Below, one piece after another: positions 47,448-59,975 of a stretch of DNA of 64,000 nucleotides (position 1 is the stretch's first letter; every line of letters starts with the position of its first letter). The DNA lies in NCBI GenBank assembly GCA_026874595.1, contig CM049313.1:62685659-62749658 (forward strand). The letters are read 5' to 3'. The DNA comes from Sipunculus nudus. Taxonomy: Eukaryota > Annelida > Sipuncula > Golfingiida > Sipunculidae. A model generated the notes under the pieces. The model made no database searches, was not told the origin of the DNA, and saw nothing but the letters and a program-made list of their open reading frames with translations. Made by a program: the position numbers and the translations under genes.

Positions 47448-47975
47448 AGCAGTGATGGGGGACTCGAGTTTGGACTCTCCGGACTTGCAGACCAATTTTT
47501 AGGGAACTCGAACTCGGACTTGGACATGAGCGTTATGGACTCGGACTTGTACTCGGACTCCAGGGCAAGGACCCAATAAATCAAGCCGAGTCCATTTCAA
47601 ATCCCCCAGAACGGAAGCTATTTCACATATCATAAAGACATTTAAACACATGTGCGAAATACTAACGAAATATTACAAATAAAGACTATAATTCCCAGTC
47701 TTTAGACCTGCATCGGGAGCTTAAAGTAATTAAACCTAAAAGTAAAAGGCATGTGTAAACTCACATAACAAAAAAACTTGTGGTGATGTGAAAGTTCTAT
47801 TTTAATTTTTTTTTACAAAGATAATTTTTTTGGACTCGGACCTGGACTCTGGTTCAACATGACTGGGACTTGAAGAAGGTGGACTTGGACTCGTACCTCA
47901 AGGACTCGGACTCGTGGATCATGGACTCGGATTGCACTCGGACTTTCATAGTGTGGACTCGACTACATCACTGCT
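47448..47975. mobile_element. GAGTCC-family element, copy 3 (complete)
   Basis: Bounded by AGCAGTGATG ... CATCACTGCT, a perfect 10-bp inverted repeat. Both arms are packed with GGACTCGGACT words. The interior contains CTGCATCGGGAGCTTAAAG, the reverse complement of the core of the copy at 34656-35153. Length 528 bp. No coding capacity. Confidence 0.75.
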
Positions 47976-48690
47976 GAGAAGAGACAATAAGCGAGACCTC
48001 GCAGCTAGGGTAGATCGAAGAGGAAGAGGAGGCCACTACTTTAAGAATAATAAAATCATTTCCAGGGGCGGACTTGGTTGAAAACATACCCCGGAACTAT
48101 GAGTGAAAGCGGCCCAAATCTAATACTAAAACACAAAATCTATATCGTTTATGGAATCGGCCAATCGGGAGATTCATTTCATTACATTACATTAACGTTG
48201 ATGGCTCGACGTCCGTATTCAGCATCAGATTTTACTTATACTAGTTTTATTTAATTTTAATTCGTAACTGGTTGACAATATTCAAGTCTGGTCAATGAAT
48301 AATAAAGTGACATCTAAGCCAGATGATCATTATTTCATAATGAATACCAGAACACTTTCTCCTATGAAATATATTGAGAACCATGAAATATATTGAGAAC
48401 CCATCGACAAGGGAAAGTGCCGGTTAGGAAAAAATAATGTATTGAATTAATGTTGTTGTATTAAGAATTTGGTCATCTGTAAGGTATTGTTTTTTTTTTT
48501 TGGATTGTGTTTGTATTTATTTATACTGATGCAGGGAATGATAAAATACAAGTACAAAATAAAGTGTACATTATTTACTCCTGTATCGCGGAGTTGTTTA
48601 ATGAATATTTTGAATTACAAGCCAAACTCCTATATTTATCAAGATACTCATCCTGAAACTGATATCATATCTAAGGGAAAACCATCAACC
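47976..48690. other. Intergenic, no gene seen
   Basis: No features recognised beyond an ATTACATTACATTA word at about 48181. Confidence 0.4.
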
Positions 48691-49194
48691 TTAAAGAGGC
48701 CCAATCAACTATAAAGCATGTTGAATTTACATGAAAAATAAATTTTTCCCTTTGAAATAAATTTGGACCTGCGAAAATGTTTCCCTGAAACCGTTTGCTT
48801 CCTCCTGTAAACGAGAGTTTAAAACAGTGGACCGGGCGCGATCAAAGGTGTCAACATAAACACAGCGCGTTCACGGTCCTGGCCACAACGTGTCAATCAA
48901 GAGATTCTTTGACTGACCTGACCCAAAAATGTAATACATATTCCCGCTGGCTGAAACATCGCTTGTTGCGGGTCACAATCACACTTCCGGTCACGCGGTC
49001 TTGTTATGGTAAACAGAAACACGTGGACTGTGTTTACAAACATACAGAACAATAAAAAGCTGTAAAACAGCCGTATACGAGGTACTGAGACTGTGTACTG
49101 GGGTGGTTTTGCTGAGAAACTTTTGTTTGAAGCAAAACTAAACTGATAGTGTGAAATAATAGGTATGATATTGCGCCTGATTATGTCCCTTTAA
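48691..49194. mobile_element. TTAA-flanked MITE related to MITE-B ends
   Basis: Starts TTAAAGAGGCCCAATC and ends GATTATGTCCCTTTAA, an imperfect 16-bp inverted repeat with TTAA at each edge. Its ends resemble MITE-B (TTAAAGGGGCCCAATCACC) but its interior is different, so it is either a relative or an element using the same transposase. Length 504 bp. The ORF inside (48795-49055) has no known family. Confidence 0.55.
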
Positions 49195-49599
49195 AAAAGT
49201 ATGACAGAACGACGGTGAAGATATCATATGAAGAATAGTATAAGATGATTAATAAAATATAGAACGGAAATCACAATATCATGTATAACAGGCAGTTTCT
49301 GAATCATTATTGTATTTCTCAGCCTTTAGTCACCAGATCCAGTCTAACCGCTGAAAAACAAATTGATGTTTCTCCATTTATTAACCAAGCAAAATGTTTG
49401 GCAATTCCTTGTTATGGTGGTTTTGACCTGCAAATTTCTGCAATCTTTTTTTCTGAGAGCCAAGCTAATCATCTTTCGGAACAGGGTATAGGACAAATTA
49501 CTTATTCGTTTAACTCATTTCTTTAATGGTTATTTTCTCCATGTGATTATTTAAAGAATAATTTTACAGATGCCAGACTTTCAAAGCATAAACTACCAA
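49195..49599. other. Intergenic, no gene seen
   Basis: Short + strand ORF only; possibly the 3' end of the neighbouring antisense LINE. Confidence 0.35.
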
Positions 49600-51450
49600 A
49601 TTAGGCAATATGTTTTTGAACATACATTTTTTTCAAACACAATTCATCTATTTTTCATTACTTGTTTTTTCCAGGAATTTGTGTCAAAGTTGGTGTTAAC
49701 ACTCAAGTTTCTATCTCAGTTTTTGTAAATCAAGTTTTCCCCAATTTTTATTATATTTTGCCCATACCCACTGAACTTTGGGCAGCACGCCAGAATGGAA
49801 GACCCCCCCCCCCCCCTCCCAAAAATACTGATTATTATTCCATGTACAAAATATACATATGTTCAAAGTGACTCTCCCTATGACCAGATAAAATAACACA
49901 AATAGGGCATGCGCACGTGATAGTTTACTCACTTGCATTTACGCAACACACTTTACAGTGACAAATTTACTCGAAAAATGGCTTTTTTTATTTAATGTCA
50001 GTTGGGCAATATAATACATATCTGGACAAAACGTTACATTCAACGGACACCAGATTTTTAGCCTCCATAATTCCTCGGCAATATAATGATATCTTTGACC
50101 ACCAGGGGTCTTTAAGAGCTCCAGAAAAAATCAATAAGACACAAAGCCTAAACATTTTTCAGCTTCTTCATTTTAACATCCCAATTATCTTTACACACAT
50201 CAGTATTTCCCAGTTAATCCCCAATACTTTTACATGATTAGATGTCCACTTAATATTACCTGGTGTTTCGTTTTTGCAACCTAGCCACAAACCTTCTGTT
50301 TATTCCTAATTGATCTTTGCCCCAGAGGCTCGCTGAAAATATTCAAAAGCGTTAGGCAAGCAGTTATCGATTAGAATATGTAACAAATAAAGAAGTATTA
50401 TTTGCATACTAATCGACGTTAAACTCTGTGTCATCCGGTAACTTTGTACCTTTAATATTAGCATCACATCGAATTGCATTTGCCATTATCTCTGAAACTA
50501 TAATATACAAAGGAGGACTTCAGGGACACCCTTAATTGTCTAGTGCCTCTTGAAAGAGTGAAAAAAAAGACGCAAGAAACCATTTAATTTAACTCGACTG
50601 TGCACATCGGTGTAGCACAATTGTATCCAATAAACTCCAAAAAAATAATAAGGCATTTCACCATCAATCTCCAATCAATTCTATCGAAAGCCTTTTCCTG
50701 ATCTAAACATACCCTAGCTCCAGGTATCTGTTTAAAATTGACGTCATTACACCTCTTATCAAGGAAATAGACTGCATTTTGTAACGACCTTTAATAGAAC
50801 AAGTCTGATCATTTGCAATTATTTCATGCAACACTTTTAACAAACAATTAACCAAACATTTGGTGAAGATCTTGTTATCCACATTAAGTACAGAAATCGG
50901 ATGCCATTTTTTTAACAGTTCACGATCGCCTTTTTTACATAACAAAGCTATTACGCCCCGCCTCTGTGATGTAGAGAGATTACCCAATTTAAAATATCCA
51001 AAAATGTAAATAAGATTCTGCAGTAAACCCCTCTAGCCCTGGGCCTTTTTCCTTTTTAAACTCTTTAAGGCTGTTGTAGCTTTCTGTAAAGAAATTTCAG
51101 CTTCACATTGTTGCATTTTTTCATTTGAAAATTTCTTAGAAAACCTTGGCCAATAGTAAATCTTTGAACCTGGAGTCAGTTTGTTCCGTGTGTGACATGA
51201 ATAAAAGGATTTCCCTGCTTCGAGAATATTCTTTATGTCACAATGAACAAGCCCGTTTCATATGTTAAAGTCTGCGGTGAGACAGGTTGTTAGAATTTCA
51301 GATTCTATTAGCCATTTAGTGTCATTATATAATTCTTTTATTAAAAGTGTGGTAGAAAATGTTGTATGGGAATGAAAATATCAAGGTCAAACAAACTTAT
51401 CCCAAATCTCATTGTATTATCTTATAAGACAATTGCCTAAAAAATATTAA
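49600..51450 (-). pseudogene. Degenerate Tx1/L1-type LINE reverse transcriptase
   Basis: Read on the minus strand, pieces of one reverse transcriptase appear in order across frameshifts and stops. About 51120-51020: AEISLQKATTALKEFKKEKG followed by PGLEGFTAE. 50987-50703: LSTSQRRGVIALLCKKGD, WHPISVLNVDNKIFTK, IANDQTCSIKGR. About 50690-50640: EKAFDRIDWRLM. About 50500-50420: IMANAIRCDANIKGTK and a decayed Y-A-N-N in place of the YADD site. About 50330-50150: SGAKIN and IKWTSNHVKVLGINW. These match the RT palm, fingers and thumb of L1/Tx1-type non-LTR elements. The endonuclease is not recognisable. A C-run at 49803-49816 and many stops confirm that it is dead. Confidence 0.85.
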
Positions 51451-52659
51451 TACAGATTTTACATAAATGAAACCGCTTTCTGGACGAAAAAGATATTTGG
51501 AATATGTTTGCTTTACCTATAATGATACCGGCATGTGCCGCCACCTGTCAAGTGATAAAGAAAACTTAATAGCAAAATTAAGAAATGACTGGTGCCATAT
51601 TATCGGTACATTTGAGGCAGCTTGGTGACTTCTTGAGTCACATATATCAACACGCGAATAGAAACGTAGTTGGAGTCGGAGTAAAGTAAACTTTATTTTC
51701 AAACACCCTAGAGACAGACATTTACAACTTCCGGCATGGTATAAGTACCCAAGATGCGTCAAGCTCTGAATATTTCGTGGAAAGATGGTGGCGGTCATAG
51801 AAAGCCATATGGTTGTTCTCAGGTGTCATCATGGCATATAATTATTAAGAAAATTGAAATAATTGAAGGCAACTGCAATTTGCAAAACACTCATAGCAGG
51901 CTTGCAGACATCTTGGATCTTGAATCTTAGAGAGAATACCTCAGTATATGCGGCGAAGAAGGCATCAAGTCGCAGCAGAGAAATCGGACATCATTCTGTC
52001 GTTGCAATGAACCATGTCCACAACCCCCTTATCCACGAAAAAGGGTTTTCCAAGTATCAATCAGTACATAATCTAAGGCCTGGAATCTATAACATAATCT
52101 GTTAATGGCTTGCTGAAACAACTTACAATAGCTGAGCAGTGAAAACACTGTTGTTGATTAACTAGCATAATGAATTTCACAATAACATGAATGCCATAAG
52201 GCAAATAAGGGAGCCGATGGTAGTCAAATGAGCAGAGACAAGCGAGTTGATCAAGAAAAAGAAGAAAAAGGAATGAGAGCAGTTAATAAGAAGAAATAAA
52301 AAAAAGTATCGGGATGATGTACTGTATTTGTCCTACTGCAGCATACATATTTAGGATCACATCCTGTCTGTGAAATACATGAATAAAATTATGCCTTATC
52401 TACCTTTTTTCATGGTGCTGCAGTTAGTCTGTCATCTACATCAGCCCAATTATGGTGAGGGACTGCTGCTGGTCAGATGTTTAGAAAAGCAATGTATTTT
52501 ATTATATTATAATCAAATTTGGCTATAAAGCACCCTTATATGACATAAGCTTCAGTGTCCGTGCTTGTGGAAATGGGTAATGGATGAGCGCTGGTTTATC
52601 AAATTTTTTCGAGGTAATCGTTTCCTGTCTTAAAGCTATCTTAACCTAAGTTATGCTCA
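51451..52659. other. Intergenic, no gene seen
   Basis: No recognised gene. TGGTGGCGGTCAT at about 51786 and nearby ORFs are unremarkable. Confidence 0.4.
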
Positions 52660-52920
52660 GATGCAGTTACAGGCAGAATTCCATTTTCGACTGCGTTACA
52701 GAGTGGTAGAACTGATTTCCTATCATGTTCTATCCTACTGTTGCCAAAACCCGGTGTCTACCGTATTTCCGGATCCTGGGTGTGTTATCATCATAAAAAC
52801 AAAGACGCACTCGTCCGTGAGACATTGCCGTGAGGCACAACTACCCCAGATTCTCACATCTGAGATCGAACTTTCGATCTCCCGGCTTTGAGTCGATTCC
52901 TCTGTCCACAGACAACAGCA
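52660..52920 (-). mobile_element. Possible tRNA-derived SINE
   Basis: On the minus strand: GTGGACAGAGGAATCGACTC, then CCGGGAGATCG and a B-box-like AGTTCGATCTC, then a body with CACAC and CCGG words. The A box is imperfect and no 3' tail is clear. It may be an old SINE or chance. Confidence 0.35.
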
Positions 52921-53632
52921 GCTGATACATATATCTATTATTTATATACCATTCATTATTTATGGCAGGCAGGAGCATAGGGTTTAGAATGTACATTTGA
53001 ATATAATCTGTTCCCATATCTTGTGTAGGTAGGGGTCTTCTAGTTCAGTATTCCGACTGCCAGGAAACAGGGTTTTATCGGTTTTAGAGCAAGCCATGCA
53101 TATCTCCCCGCATATTTCTTGTTAATAGTCCAAAGTAAAGATTGTCAGCTATCCCTAATGGCTTGCTAGATTTTAATTAAATATTCGAATGAATATCTTT
53201 TTCTGTAATTATTTCATTTGAACCAGGGTCTTCATAAATACAGACTTGATCTGTTCCCAGTATACTTGGTCTGCATGCACCATACTGAAAGGTATATGCT
53301 TCATTAAATATCAATCCAGTGATAAAGGATCGGAGAACATGCATAAAATTGTCAACATCTAAATCTAGTTATTTTAATAAGTTCTGAAAAAGAGGGAAAT
53401 TTTAAAGCAGTTTGTAGGCATTAATATATTTATTAGGCTCTCCATGAGTTAGACGTTTTACTTCTGATCTGATTTCGATATATTTCTCATATTATCTGGC
53501 AAGGGCGACATGTAAACCGATTAAAATGCATGGTGTGTTCAAATTTCATTTTTTACCAAAAACGGAAAGTAAACAAAAACTATTAAAGCTGACTTGTGTC
53601 GGTGTAACTACTCTATTTGTATTTCAAATCTT

Positions 53633-53684
<52 letters not shown>

Positions 53685-55011
53685 AGATAACACGATAATA
53701 TGATTTGCTGTGACTAAACACATTCCTAGTAAAAAGGCTAATGCTGGAATGACAACTAATACTTTCCAACAATTACATGTTAATCGCCCATTACCGCACG
53801 TTTACAAGTCTTATTTCAGTAAAAAGGAAAGTTTAATTATTTTCTCTGAAATTCAACCTATTGTTCTTAATATATTTTACATATGTATAATTGGTGATAT
53901 GTGAAAATCCAAATGTGTAATTTCCTGCAAGAATTAAGTGTTAAGTAAAGGGGATAAATATCTTATTATGTTTATCTGTGGTAATGATATGTAAAAGACA
54001 TTTGACTGGAAGCTTTTTGGGCCGTGTCAAACACCTCCAAGTCAATTCTAGTCACAGGGTATTATGTCGGGGCACTAGATGGGCAAGCCATTCTTGATAC
54101 TTGGTTATTTAACTGGTTTTTCATTTTACGCAAGTATTATATTACTTTTTTCTGTCCCTCTTAAAGCGACAGTCTGGCAATAAATCTTGAAGATGCAACA
54201 CGAGTCGTTAAGGGATACACCTGAAGAGGGCAATGAAGCAAGAAATGGACACATGTCATTACAATCTAAGCGAGGGTTCCAGTGACCAGCATTCCATTTT
54301 ACTCGCATGATTTGTCAAAACACTGGGGTTGCGATACAATTATTATTTTACAGTCCTGACATTTTGGTAACCTTGTTTTCTCATATGTCGATACAAACAC
54401 ACACACAATGTTTTGCGGTAGATCAAAAGGTGTAACAGCCACTAACCATAGTCAAATAGCTGGTATGAACCAATGCATCACTCATATCACTCAGCCAATG
54501 GTCTCTTTGTGCCCGTCAAAGATAGCATGGGAAAGACAGATTTATCAGGATAGGACTGTGACCTGCTCTAACGAACGTAAAATTTGCCCACTTACACAAA
54601 GACGATGCTGATCCGTCCAGTTTAGAAGATGCTTCAGTCACTGTAAACATCGGGAGTGTGAATTTAGCTTTTCAGTTCATTCGATTTCCAGTGTAATTAT
54701 CGGAAAGGGATTCTTGGCAATATCGTCAATATCGTGAGAAGTTAGATCACGATCATTGATGCTTCGTGAGATGACGAGATGCTTCGTGGCCCTTAAATCG
54801 CCACGACCCACCAAAGATCTGTCAATATGCACAGGGCATTCCTTTAAGCGTGTAAATAACCACCAAGAACATACCAGTAACAAAATATTAAAATACCGGT
54901 AAAAACGGGTTTCTCAAATGACCATGGGTATATCAGTTGTACTTGGATGCAAGTGCGTGAGTTGACATATCAATGTGATTCAAACAAGCTAATGATCGAT
55001 TGTCCTTATTA
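52921..55011. other. Intergenic, no gene seen
   Basis: Contains a (TA)n microsatellite at about 53637-53681. No recognised gene; the short ORFs have no family. Confidence 0.4.
53637..53681. repeat. (AT)n microsatellite
   Basis: About 22 AT units. Confidence 0.95.
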
Positions 55012-55084
55012 TGCCCCCGCCACAAAGTGGCCGGGGCATATAGTTTTACCCATGTCCGTCATTCCATCATTCCGAAATCAAACA

Positions 55085-55985
55085 GTTGTACGGACTTTTT
55101 TTCGCAATGCCTGCAGATATAAGCCTGATTTTTGGTGTGTGTGCAGATAATGACCAGTTACAGATCGAGTTTGCGTTTCGTCTTGGTTGACCTACTTTTG
55201 ACCGTTTACCGGCTCCTAAACTTAGAAAATATCATGAAAAATAGAAATTTTCATGATAAATACACATGTACGGACTTTTTTTCGCAGTGCCTGCAGATAT
55301 TGGCCTGATTTTTGGTGTGTGGGCAGATAATGATCAGTTACAGATCGAGTTCGCGTTTCGTCCCGATTGACCTACTTTTTGACCGTTTTACGGCTCCTTA
55401 ACTTAGAAAATTTCATGAAAAATAGAAATTTTTATGACATATACACATGTACGGACTTTTTTTCGCTATGCCTGCAGATATTAGCCTGATTTTTGGTGTG
55501 TATGCAGATATTGACTAGTTACAGATCGAGTTCGCGTTTCGTCCCAGTTGACCTACTTTTGACCGTTTTACAGCTCCTAAACATAGAAAATTTCATGAAA
55601 AATAGAAATTTTCATGACAAATACACATGTACGGACTTTTTTTCGCAATGCCTGCAGATATTGGCCTGATTTTTGGTGTGTGGGCAGATATTGACCAGTT
55701 ACAGATCGAGTTTGCGTTTTGTCCCAGTTAACCTACTTTTTACCGTTTGACGGTGCCCTAACATAGAAAATTTCATAAAAAATATAAATTTTCATGACAA
55801 GTGCGGACTTGTACGGACTTTTTTCTCACAATGCCTGCAGATACCGCCCTGATTTTTTATGTGTGGGCAGATAATGACAAGTTACAGATCGAGTTCGCGT
55901 TTCGTCACGGTTGACCTACGTTTGATTGTTTTACGGCTCCTAAACATAGAAAATTTCATGAAAAATATAAATTTTCATGACAAAT
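55085..55985. repeat. ~180-bp tandem array, 5 units
   Basis: The unit starts TACGGACTTTTTTTCGCAAT near 55091, 55270, 55450, 55630 and 55813 (steps 179-183 bp). It includes TGCCTGCAGATA, GCCTGATTTTTGGTGTGTG, AGTTACAGATCGAGTTCGCG, GTTGACCTACTTTTGACCGT and TTTCATGAAAAATAGAAATT. Each unit also contains the palindromic TTTCATGAAAAA...TTTTCATGA. Two further diverged units lie at about 56680-56990. Confidence 0.9.
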
Positions 55986-55999
55986 GTACATGTACAGCC

Positions 56000-56685
56000 G
56001 TTTTTAGCCCTCAGCTCATAGGCTGATGGGCTATTGTCATTATCCAAGCTGTCCGTCTATCTGTCCGTCCCTCTGTCTGTCCGGTGTCCGTCCGTCCGTC
56101 CGTTCCGCGTCTGTTAACTTTTACCTTGTAAGCAGGATATCTCTAAAAGGATTCACCGTTGGAATTTTATTTCATCAGTGAAGATGAATATTGATAATAT
56201 CTTGGTCAAGTTCGAAGATGGGTGACCTTGACCCATTTTTCTACATTTTTGAGCTGATTATAGAAAAACACTCAGAAGCTTATATCTCAGGAACCATTGT
56301 GTGGATTTTCACAAAACTTACTATGATCATTGGGACTGATGGTCTGTACGTGCTGCACAATTTTGGTGGCGCCACCTGCAATTTCTGATTTTTTAATGAA
56401 ATTTTATCGGATTTTTCCTTTTTGGCCTTTTGTGCAGGATATCTCCAAAGATATTCAACACAGAAACTTCATTACTTCAGTGCTATTGCGTTATATTTAC
56501 AAAATCTTGGTCAAGTTCAAAGATGGGTGGTCTTAACCTACTCTTCAAGGTCACAGAGCTTAGTATAGAAAAAAACTTAGGAGCTTATTTCTCAGGAAGC
56601 ATTTGGTGGATTGTTATTAAACATGGTACATACATCTCCAATTTAAATTTATAACTGATTTTCAGCTTTTGCTAATATTCTAGTT
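56000..56685. mobile_element. Nested GTCCGTCC-type repeat
   Basis: Begins TTTTAGCCCTCAGCTCATAG, then GGCTGATGGGCTATTGTCAT, then GTCCGTCC/GTCTGTCC runs (about 56050-56105). Inside are two related ~300-bp halves (CAGGATATCTC(T/C)AAA, ATCTTGGTCAAGTTC(G/A)AAGATGGGTG, AGCTTAT(A/T)TCTCAGGAA), at about 56130-56300 and 56440-56610. It interrupts the 180-bp array, so it inserted later. ORFs here are repeat shadows. Confidence 0.65.
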
Positions 56686-57062
56686 TCGCAATGCAATGCT
56701 TACAGATACTGGCCTAATGTTTGGTCTGTGGCCTCATAATGACCACTTACAGATCGGGTTCGCGTATCGTCCCAGTTAACCTATTTTTGACGATATGACA
56801 AATCCTGAACATAGAAAATTTCATGAAAGACAGAAATTTTTATGAAAAATGCACATGTATGGACTTTTTTCACAATGCCTGCAGATACTGGCCTGATTTT
56901 TGGTGTGTTGCTTGATAATGACCTGTTACAGATTGAGTTTGCATTTTGCCCTTGTTGACCTACTGTTGACCATACAACACCTCCTGAACTTAAAATATTT
57001 TACAAAATTTAGCAAATGTTTCTAATTTGTCCCATGCGGGGGCATTCGTGTCGTTCCGACAC

Positions 57063-57611
57063 ATCTTGTTTTGTTATAGATTTAAACTTTTTTTTTGCAA
57101 ACATAAAATACGGGTTAACATATAACATTTATGGTGCGGTAAATGATTGACAAATGAATTGGAATTGTTTGCGTTGCACCTAACAAATAAAACAAACTAA
57201 TTTAAACACGAGAAGAACAGTCAGGACAATTCTTTTTTTTTTGTTTCCTTTCTTCAAAGTCTTTGTTTCGTCCAGGAAGTCCATCGATATCATTGCGGTT
57301 CTTGTACACCTCTTGTTCTTGTCGGAATTAACATTTACATACAAATTAGTCTATATCAACATTGTTTGGCTATAACCAGCCCTAAATGTATAGATTTTAA
57401 AACAAACATTGCAGTCCCTCTCCAGAATAAGAACAGGATTCTTATTGGACTGATAAAAAATAGTTCTTAGATCCAGAAGATATAACCAGCACCCTATAAA
57501 TTCAGATTTCTTGGAAGAGGAGTAATAACAGCTATTAATTAACTAATGAATGTAAACTGTTGATGAGTGGTTCTGCAAATTTATCTTGTTTATAAGACCG
57601 TTGAAGAGATG
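57063..57611. other. Intergenic, no gene seen
   Basis: No features recognised. Confidence 0.4.
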
Positions 57612-59975
57612 AATTCGAACGTTAGGCTTTTCTCCGGTGGACACTAGCATTCGATCTCTCGTGAAAACTGATACTGCTAGACTCCATCCTCCACCAAAGG
57701 AAGTCACCTCACATCACCTGGTAGTTATAGCAGTGATACCATCACGTTTCGCATCTATCTGATCATAAGAGAACAATGCAAAGCAATATCAGCAAATGGC
57801 TGGTTCCATTGCATCCGTCCATCAGGGCTATTTGATGACGCTTAAGATGGACAATTGATGCAGGAAAACGAGGATAAATATTGGATTAAGATAAGTTGTT
57901 GGTTTCTTGAGTCAAATATATTAATAAGCATTTATAAACGATCATGGGGATGAACCGGAGGTAAGTAAACCTTTATTTAAACACAACAAACATTGCCTAT
58001 TTTGGACATGGGATATATATATGTGTTCTGGAAGAAATGGATATTAGCAACCTCCGAACGTCTTGCGGCTGGCTTATTGGTGGCAATGTACATGTGTGCA
58101 AAGATGGCAGATATACACATTATTAAGAAAAGTGTACTGGTGGAACGGAAGTGTAATGCACATATTCTTAGTCGTGTTTTTCAACATAACTTAAATAATA
58201 CTGCACACCTAATGAAAACAAAAAGCAGACACATAAACTTCCTTTGTTGAGTCAGTGAGAATCCATCATCTTGGAGAAGACGCCTAAGTGCACTCTGCCT
58301 GACACTTCTTGTCCCTAAGATTCCTTAACATGATGTCAGGTGATTATCACGTCAGATGCACGAACCAGAAATGATTAGTTTATTCTTTGCCCGTTCTATA
58401 GCTCGTGTACCATTAGGAATGGTAGCACTTTGATCACATTGAGTCAAAGGTCTACAGGTCTGTACGCCTGTGTGGTATTCATGAACTTGTATTCAGTATG
58501 GATCGCTTTCGAACATTATAATTAAGGGTCTGTGAAACAAAGGTTGTTCTCGCTTATATTTGTATTCACACGTATTTATTTTTGCAAGGGAAGGCCTCAC
58601 GTGAGGTGTAGCTGGCACGCATCCTCTTTTTTTACATACAAAATCTGATAAACAGAATAATACACTCATAATACCAAAAATATGTCTCGCACCGTTTTCC
58701 AACAAATACTGCCGCATTAGAGAGTTAAGTATGAAGTCGCCTATCTATTCCGGAACACTATTCTATCTGATCCGTGGTGCTCAGCCCACACTCCCATCTT
58801 TTAAAACCTAACCGCCCCTGTTATTTATCTGTAACGTGTGGCTTTTATATAAGTGCAGTGTGTCGGGTTTTAATGTTATTAATGTTCATGCCAACGATTA
58901 GGTTTGTGCAGATGCACCGGTCGCCATTAGTTGAATGAGAGCTTGAATTTTGCGTGTTTACACACACTTAGAGGACGACAAGTCTCTCTATTCTGTGGGT
59001 AATTACTGCAAACTTTCTGAGAATTCCAAGTGAGAATCGTTCAAAAATATTTGTTTGTTTTCTATGTTTTCCAACATTATTGGAAGTATTATTTGAGTAT
59101 TTTGGAATGTACGACAAATATATAGAGGTTATTTAAAATAAATAGAGGTTATTTAACATATTATTTGTTGTATATGTTTCAAATATTTCATTTACAGCAA
59201 CAATACCCTTGTTACATTTAGAAGAGTCTGTTTTGAAAAAGTGATTCAGCATATTTTTCTCTGAAAGAAAAACACGACCTTCTCTTGTATGTGTATTAAC
59301 TAACTCTAAACAGTATCAGAACAAAAAGCCAAAGATTTGTTGACCGTGATTTTAAGTTTTTATATAAATTCTTTAAAGGAAACCCAGTAATGTAAATATC
59401 CATTAAGTTTTTAGTTCTATATATTATAGGTACAGATACGCTATAATCATCTAGCAATCTGATATTTATAAAAATGATATCAATGAAATGTAAGCTTTTA
59501 TTAAGCTTTTTATCTTTATCACCGCCGTCGTCTTTCTTCAGTGTCTAACAGCGTAGTATTCTCTTAATTGCACCTGTTTTCCTTTCTGAGGGATCAACTA
59601 GGGCTTGCTGGGCTCAGACATTTTTAAGACCGGTCTAGTGCGATCTTTACCTTCCTTAACACTATTTTTACCTACGTTATAACAAAATGCGTGTGTATTA
59701 AAGGACGTTATGCTTGTACTTATTCAGGTAATCCAATAATCCTTGGGGGGAACTTTAAATTTGTGCTGGTTATAATCTGTTATACGCATCAGGGCTGGCT
59801 TTGGAATTCACTATGCAAATTATTATAAAAGTGTGTCAGGTATGCAAATGTAACCTGCATGTTACGTTACCTGTCTTGACCTGCCCTCTACGAGATGAAT
59901 ACACAGTTTTCACATTATGTTATATCAGTTTACATATATGCAGGTTGTAGTCTTCTATTGGTACACAAGACGTTT

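Larger units (their letters stand above)
55012..57044. mobile_element. TGCCCCCGC-ended composite element
   Basis: The outer ends TGCCCCCGC (55012-55020) and GCGGGGGCA (57036-57044) are a perfect inverted repeat. The left end folds into a hairpin (GCCCCCGCCAC-AAA-GTGGCCGGGGC, one bulge). Just past the right end, GTGTCG-TTC-CGACAC (about 57048-57062) is another perfect hairpin. A hairpin near a 3' end recalls Helitrons, but a canonical CTRR end was not found, and TIRs argue for a cut-and-paste class. The interior is a ~180-bp tandem array (55085-55985 and 56680-56990) interrupted by another element. No transposase ORF. Confidence 0.7.

Noticed and set aside
50703-50987. Intact reverse transcriptase gene
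   Set aside because: The conserved RT blocks are split across frames by stops and frameshifts, so it is a dead LINE.
57993-58250. Conserved exon shared by the two duplication arms
   Set aside because: About 40 codons stay open in both arms, but the flanking codons are out of frame between arms and no family is recognised.
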